Assembly: GCA_900552705.1 (NCBI GenBank)
Contig: USAX01000075.1
Coordinates: 1 to 9,500 of the forward strand
Direction of reading: 5' to 3'
From: an uncultured Collinsella sp.
GTDB lineage: Bacteria > Actinomycetota > Coriobacteriia > Coriobacteriales > Coriobacteriaceae
DNA length: 9,500 nucleotides
Below, piece after piece: positions 6,952-9,500 of the stretch (position 1 is the stretch's first letter; every line of letters starts with the position of its first letter). The position numbers were made by a program, and so were the translations under genes. The notes beneath the pieces are model-generated. The model saw only the letters and a list, made by a program, of their open reading frames with translations. It was not told where the DNA came from and searched no databases.

Positions 6952-7044
6952 AACCTACCAACCAGATTCTTTTCAGCCCAGGCCCCTGTGTACCGCGCGT
7001 CGAAGATCTTCAAATTCAGGCAGCCTGACAATCGATTCTTATAG
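6952..7044 (+). pseudogene. Probable C-terminal remnant of a second glycosyltransferase gene
   Basis: In the plus frame ending at the TAG at 7042-7044 the sequence reads VYRASKIFKFRQPDNRFL. The intact glycosyltransferase on the opposite strand ends LYRLASKIFKFN. At DNA level 7003-7018 is an exact 16-nt inverted copy of 7196-7211, and a further TACCG matches upstream. Chance identity of this length, in the matching reading frame, is unlikely. The remnant has no start of its own, and its upstream part is lost exactly where hairpin copy 1 ends (6950). It probably marks a deleted paralogue that once ran rightward. The alternative is an inverted duplication of the living gene's 3' end. Confidence 0.5.
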
Positions 7045-7048
7045 CAGA

Positions 7049-7158
7049 GGCCCCTTGGCCTTTAGTTTGATACAAGTTCCGCACGAGCCGGAAAGCACTT
7101 AATGTGCTTTCCGTGCGAGCAGGACTGTTCGCAGTATCAAACTAAAGGCCAAGGGGCC
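7049..7158 (+). repeat. Large structured hairpin element, copy 2
   Basis: Perfect 25-bp complementary arms (7049-7073 and 7134-7158) enclose a 60-nt core. On the plus strand the core reads AGTTC, CGCAC, bulge GAGCC, GGAAAGCAC, loop TTAAT, GTGCTTTCC, GTGCG, bulge AGCA, GGACT. Compared with copy 1, the bases of the two short stems, the GAGCC bulge and the loop are identical. The innermost stem has changed on both sides while staying fully paired, and the arms differ but share CTTGG and GTTTG segments. The element starts 4 nt after the glycosyltransferase remnant's stop and lies 32 nt beyond the intact glycosyltransferase's stop. No T-tract follows on either strand. Confidence 0.85.
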
Positions 7159-7190
7159 CAGTCAACCTATCAGCAGCGATTACTCAACAG

Positions 7191-8222
7191 TTAGTTGAAT
7201 TTGAAGATCTTAGAGGCAAGACGGTATAGGCCGAGCGTGGTTTTGTCTCCGGCACGACCGCGGAGGTTAGTGAAGAAGCCGACCACACCGTAACGTGCAC
7301 GACGATACATACGCTCGTCATAGGCCTTCAAATCATTCCACAGCGTCTTCAGACGCTCATCGGCACAATCCTCGTCGGAAAGCTTGGTGAGCACCGAGCA
7401 GATCGCCATCATCATGGTGAAGTAGCCCATCATGTACGAACGCAGACGCGACGACTCGACATCGCTGTACAGGTGGTACGACTCCATCATGATACGCGTA
7501 ACACGGAACTGCTGGTCCAGACGCTTGACCATCGTGGCCTCGTTGACGCTCTGGCCCTCGCGACCGATAAAGTAGCGATAGAGGTCGATGTCGGCGTAGT
7601 ACATGGTCTTGCAACGCGGCAGCGGCACGTAGGCGTAGATGTTGTCCACATAGAACGTGTGCGGCGGCATGGGAAGGTTGGACTCGCGCAGCACATCCGT
7701 GCGATAGCACAGGCTGTGCATGAGCAGATTCTGGTCCAGGCGGAAATGGCCGATCTGGTCCCAGGTAAAGATCTTTTTTCGAGGCAGGGCAAACTTGTAA
7801 CCAATGGCCGTATGCGTACCCTCGTAAACCTTCTCGTACACGTAGTTCGAGATAAACAGGTCAACGCGCTGGTCGCGCTCTTCAAAGCCGCGCAGAATCG
7901 ACAGCATGGTCGAAAGGGCAGCGCCGTCAAGCCAGTCGTCCGAGTCGACAACCTTGTAGTAGGTGCCCTGCGCCTCGCGCAGACCCGAAAGGACGGCAAT
8001 ACCGTGGCCGCCATTCTCCTGGTGCACCGCGCGGATGATTCCAGGATAACGGGCCTCCCACTCGTCGGCCTTGGCGGCCGTCTCATCCTTGGAGCCGTCG
8101 TCCACCACGATAATCTCGATATCGGTGGCATAATTGCTCCCCTCCAAGATGGAGGTGATGCAATGGTCCATGTCCTTAGCGGCGTTATACGAGGGAATAC
8201 CGAATGTTATGACTTTATGCAT
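7191..8222 (-). CDS. Family 2 glycosyltransferase
   Basis: A 343-residue GT-A fold glycosyltransferase that would move a sugar from a nucleotide donor to a growing glycan or lipid-linked acceptor. It begins MHKVITFGIPSYNA, followed by the nucleotide-binding VVDDGSKD (39-46), ENGGHG (69-74) and the metal-binding DSDDWLD (93-99). The C-terminal half has GQSVNEATMVKRLDQQFRV, seen in capsule or wall-polysaccharide GT2 enzymes. No signal peptide or clear transmembrane helix is seen, so it probably acts on the inner face of the membrane. I set the start at the ATG complementary to 8220-8222; it overlaps the glf stop by 8 nt, indicating coupling. An in-frame ATG six codons earlier is possible. The neighbouring mutase suggests a role in galactofuranose glycan assembly, but donor and acceptor are not determined. 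Confidence 0.9.
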   Translation of the reverse strand: MHKVITFGIPSYNAAKDMDHCITSILEGSNYATDIEIIVVDDGSKDETAAKADEWEARYPGIIRAVHQENGGHGIAVLSGLREAQGTYYKVVDSDDWLDGAALSTMLSILRGFEERDQRVDLFISNYVYEKVYEGTHTAIGYKFALPRKKIFTWDQIGHFRLDQNLLMHSLCYRTDVLRESNLPMPPHTFYVDNIYAYVPLPRCKTMYYADIDLYRYFIGREGQSVNEATMVKRLDQQFRVTRIMMESYHLYSDVESSRLRSYMMGYFTMMMAICSVLTKLSDEDCADERLKTLWNDLKAYDERMYRRARYGVVGFFTNLRGRAGDKTTLGLYRLASKIFKFN

Positions 8223-9417
8223 GGCAGGCGATAATCTCATCCGAAAGATCGAGGGCGGAATTGGTCACGGCATCCATATCGTAGTAACGATACTCGGCCA
8301 GACGACCCACCGGGTGGAAGTTTGTCAGGTTCTGGACGCGCTCAAGATAGCGCTCATAGAGCTCACGGTTCTCGGGCTCAAGAATGGCGTAATACGGCGT
8401 CTCGCCCGAGCCGGGCGTATAGGCCTTGGAGTACTCCTTCATGATGGTGGTCTTGCCGGGCAAAACCTGACCGGTCATGTTCTTGAACTCGGTGATGCGC
8501 GTGTAATCCTCGCTCGTGGTGTAGTTGACGGTGCCCACGGGCTGGAACTGGTCCATATCGAGCGTCTCGAACTTCATGTCGAGCGTGCGGTACGGCAGCG
8601 CGCCCAGGTCGAGGTTGAACAGCTCATCGAGCGGACCGGTATAGACAATCTCGCCGCCGTAGACCTTGCCGTCGACCTTGACGGTTGTCTCGTCGATCTC
8701 GAAGAGATCGCGAGCATCCACGTCGCAGAACACATCAATCAGGTCGTGGTCGAGCATGTGCTCAAACAGCGCCGTGTAGCCATCCTGCGGCATACCCTGG
8801 AAGGGGGCCTGCGGGAAGTAACGGTCATCATCGCCCACAAAGACGGGAACGCGACCGGTGATCGAGGGATCGATCTGGTCGGGCGTCTGGCCCCACTGCT
8901 TCATGGTGTAATGCAAAAAGACGTTCTCGTAGACGTAATCGGCGACCTCGGCCAAGTCGGGGTCGTTCTTCTTACGCAGCTCCATAATGGGCACCTTGAC
9001 ATCCTTGCCAAAGGTCTCCACGAGCTTCTGATACAGCTCCTCGCCGCGCTCATCACCAAAGGCGAGCTTGAGACTCGCATGGTTGAAGGGCACGGGCATA
9101 AGGGTACCGTTGATGTTGGCGAGCACCTTGTGCTGATAATCCGTCCACTTGGTAAAGCGCGACAGGAAATTGTGCACGCGCTCGTTAAAGGTGTGATAGA
9201 TATGCGGACCGTACTCGTGGATCAGGATTCCGGCCTCGTCAGTGCAGTCATAGGCATTGCCCGCAATGTGGCTACGGCGCTCCAAAACGGCAACACGATA
9301 GCCGATAGTCTCGGCAAGACGGCGGGCGCAAACGGCACCGGCATATCCAGCACCGACGACAATCATGTCGTACGCGCCGGCGTTAAAGCCTTCAGGCAGG
9401 CCTGAGGTAATCTGCAT
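8215..9417 (-). CDS. glf: UDP-galactopyranose mutase
   Basis: A 400-residue flavoenzyme that interconverts UDP-galactopyranose and UDP-galactofuranose, supplying Galf for envelope glycans. The FAD-binding Rossmann motif VVGAGYAG is at 20-27, followed by ERRSHIAGNAYD (47-58) and GPHIYHTFN (70-78). GRVPVF (R189) and TRITEF (R307) probably supply the two arginines that hold the substrate diphosphate. DDRYFPQAPFQGMPQDGYT and the closing GRLAEYRYYDMD are family hallmarks. A strong AAGGAG (complement of 9423-9428) 5 nt before the ATG fixes the start. This gives a 17-residue N-terminal extension before the usual start of the FAD motif, which may make it slightly longer than relatives. It is the first visible gene of a leftward unit with the glycosyltransferase. 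Confidence 0.95.
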   Translation of the reverse strand: MQITSGLPEGFNAGAYDMIVVGAGYAGAVCARRLAETIGYRVAVLERRSHIAGNAYDCTDEAGILIHEYGPHIYHTFNERVHNFLSRFTKWTDYQHKVLANINGTLMPVPFNHASLKLAFGDERGEELYQKLVETFGKDVKVPIMELRKKNDPDLAEVADYVYENVFLHYTMKQWGQTPDQIDPSITGRVPVFVGDDDRYFPQAPFQGMPQDGYTALFEHMLDHDLIDVFCDVDARDLFEIDETTVKVDGKVYGGEIVYTGPLDELFNLDLGALPYRTLDMKFETLDMDQFQPVGTVNYTTSEDYTRITEFKNMTGQVLPGKTTIMKEYSKAYTPGSGETPYYAILEPENRELYERYLERVQNLTNFHPVGRLAEYRYYDMDAVTNSALDLSDEIIACHA

Positions 9418-9431
9418 CGATACTCCTTGTC

Positions 9432-9461
9432 AAAAGCCACGGGCTCGTTAGCTGGGCTTTT
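9432..9461 (-). promoter_or_regulatory. Hairpin in the glf leader
   Basis: AAAAGCC (9432-9438) and GGCTTTT (9455-9461) are complementary around a 16-nt loop. On the minus strand the stem ends in TTTT a few nt before the glf ribosome-binding site. It could be the weak terminator of an upstream gene outside the window, or an attenuator. The stem is short and its status is uncertain. Confidence 0.3.
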
Positions 9462-9479
9462 CTCGAACATTCTTCGAGA
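9461..9479. promoter_or_regulatory. Perfect palindrome upstream of glf, possible operator
   Basis: TCTCGAA (9461-9467) and TTCGAGA (9473-9479) are perfect 7-bp inverted repeats with a 5-bp spacer, 44 nt upstream of the glf start. The size and symmetry suit a dimeric repressor, and AT-rich sequence that could be a -10 (TAAATAT) lies directly beyond it. It resembles a LexA box (CGAAC-N4-GTTCG) but has the wrong spacing and lacks one conserved base. Confidence 0.4.
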
Positions 9480-9500
9480 CATATTTATCAGAGCGATTAT

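Noticed and set aside
6857..7102. 81-codon open frame in the convergent gap
   Set aside because: It runs through both hairpins in a frame different from the glycosyltransferase remnant, with no ribosome-binding site or family likeness.
6836..7158. Integron attC sites or a CRISPR-like array
   Set aside because: The hairpins have bulges as attC sites do, but the characteristic end motifs and an integrase are missing. There are only two copies, in opposite orientation, with no regular spacer.
6836..7158. Ordinary intrinsic terminators
   Set aside because: None of the four possible exits is followed by a T-run, unlike the genuine terminator at 3087-3130 in the same window. Some effect on termination cannot be excluded.
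8134..9405. 423-codon open frame antisense to glf
   Set aside because: UDP-galactopyranose mutase is certain on the minus strand; the plus frame is its mirror with Val/Leu/His-rich composition.
9461..9479. LexA/SOS box upstream of glf
   Set aside because: It contains CGAAC but the second half is CTTCG with a spacing one base off from CGAAC-N4-GTTCG, and the gene is not an SOS function.

Overview
The window looks like chromosomal DNA from a high-GC gut actinobacterium of the class Coriobacteriia. Collinsella is my best guess. This rests on GC-rich coding with strong third-position G/C bias, AT-rich spacers, and protein sequences such as the arginine deiminase N-terminus. It is recognition, not a database match. 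There are no rRNA or tRNA genes, no transposase and no CRISPR array.

Layout: the 5' end of an arginine deiminase gene (arcA) leaves the window to the left. A roughly 550-bp AT-rich divergent region separates it from a rightward polyphosphate kinase gene (ppk1). This kinase is about 800 residues long and carries a Pro/Ala/Glu/Lys-rich tail that ordinary PPK1 lacks. A strong intrinsic terminator ends ppk1. Next comes an RlmD/TrmA-type iron-sulfur rRNA uracil methyltransferase. A DJ-1/YajL-type protein and a Maf nucleotide pyrophosphatase follow, overlapping by ATGA and probably translationally coupled. A P1-family (DmpA-like) aminopeptidase closes the rightward block. From the right edge, two leftward genes overlap by 8 nt: UDP-galactopyranose mutase (glf) and a family 2 glycosyltransferase. 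They probably help build a galactofuranose-containing envelope glycan.

The most unusual part is the 372-bp convergent gap at 6819-7190. It holds two large hairpins of 115 and 110 nt. Each has perfect 24-25 bp outer arms around a shared core of about 55 nt. The cores lie in opposite orientations. Their inner stems differ in sequence but stay perfectly paired, while the intervening bulges and the loop are conserved. That is the pattern expected of a selected RNA or folded-DNA structure. No T-tract follows either hairpin on either strand, so they are not standard intrinsic terminators. Between them lies what looks like the C-terminal remnant of a second glycosyltransferase gene in the opposite direction.

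Functionally, the rightward genes are housekeeping or stress-related (polyphosphate, rRNA modification, protein or metabolite repair, nucleotide-pool sanitation, peptide hydrolysis). The leftward pair belongs to surface polysaccharide synthesis. The hairpin pair sits at the boundary where the two transcription units collide.
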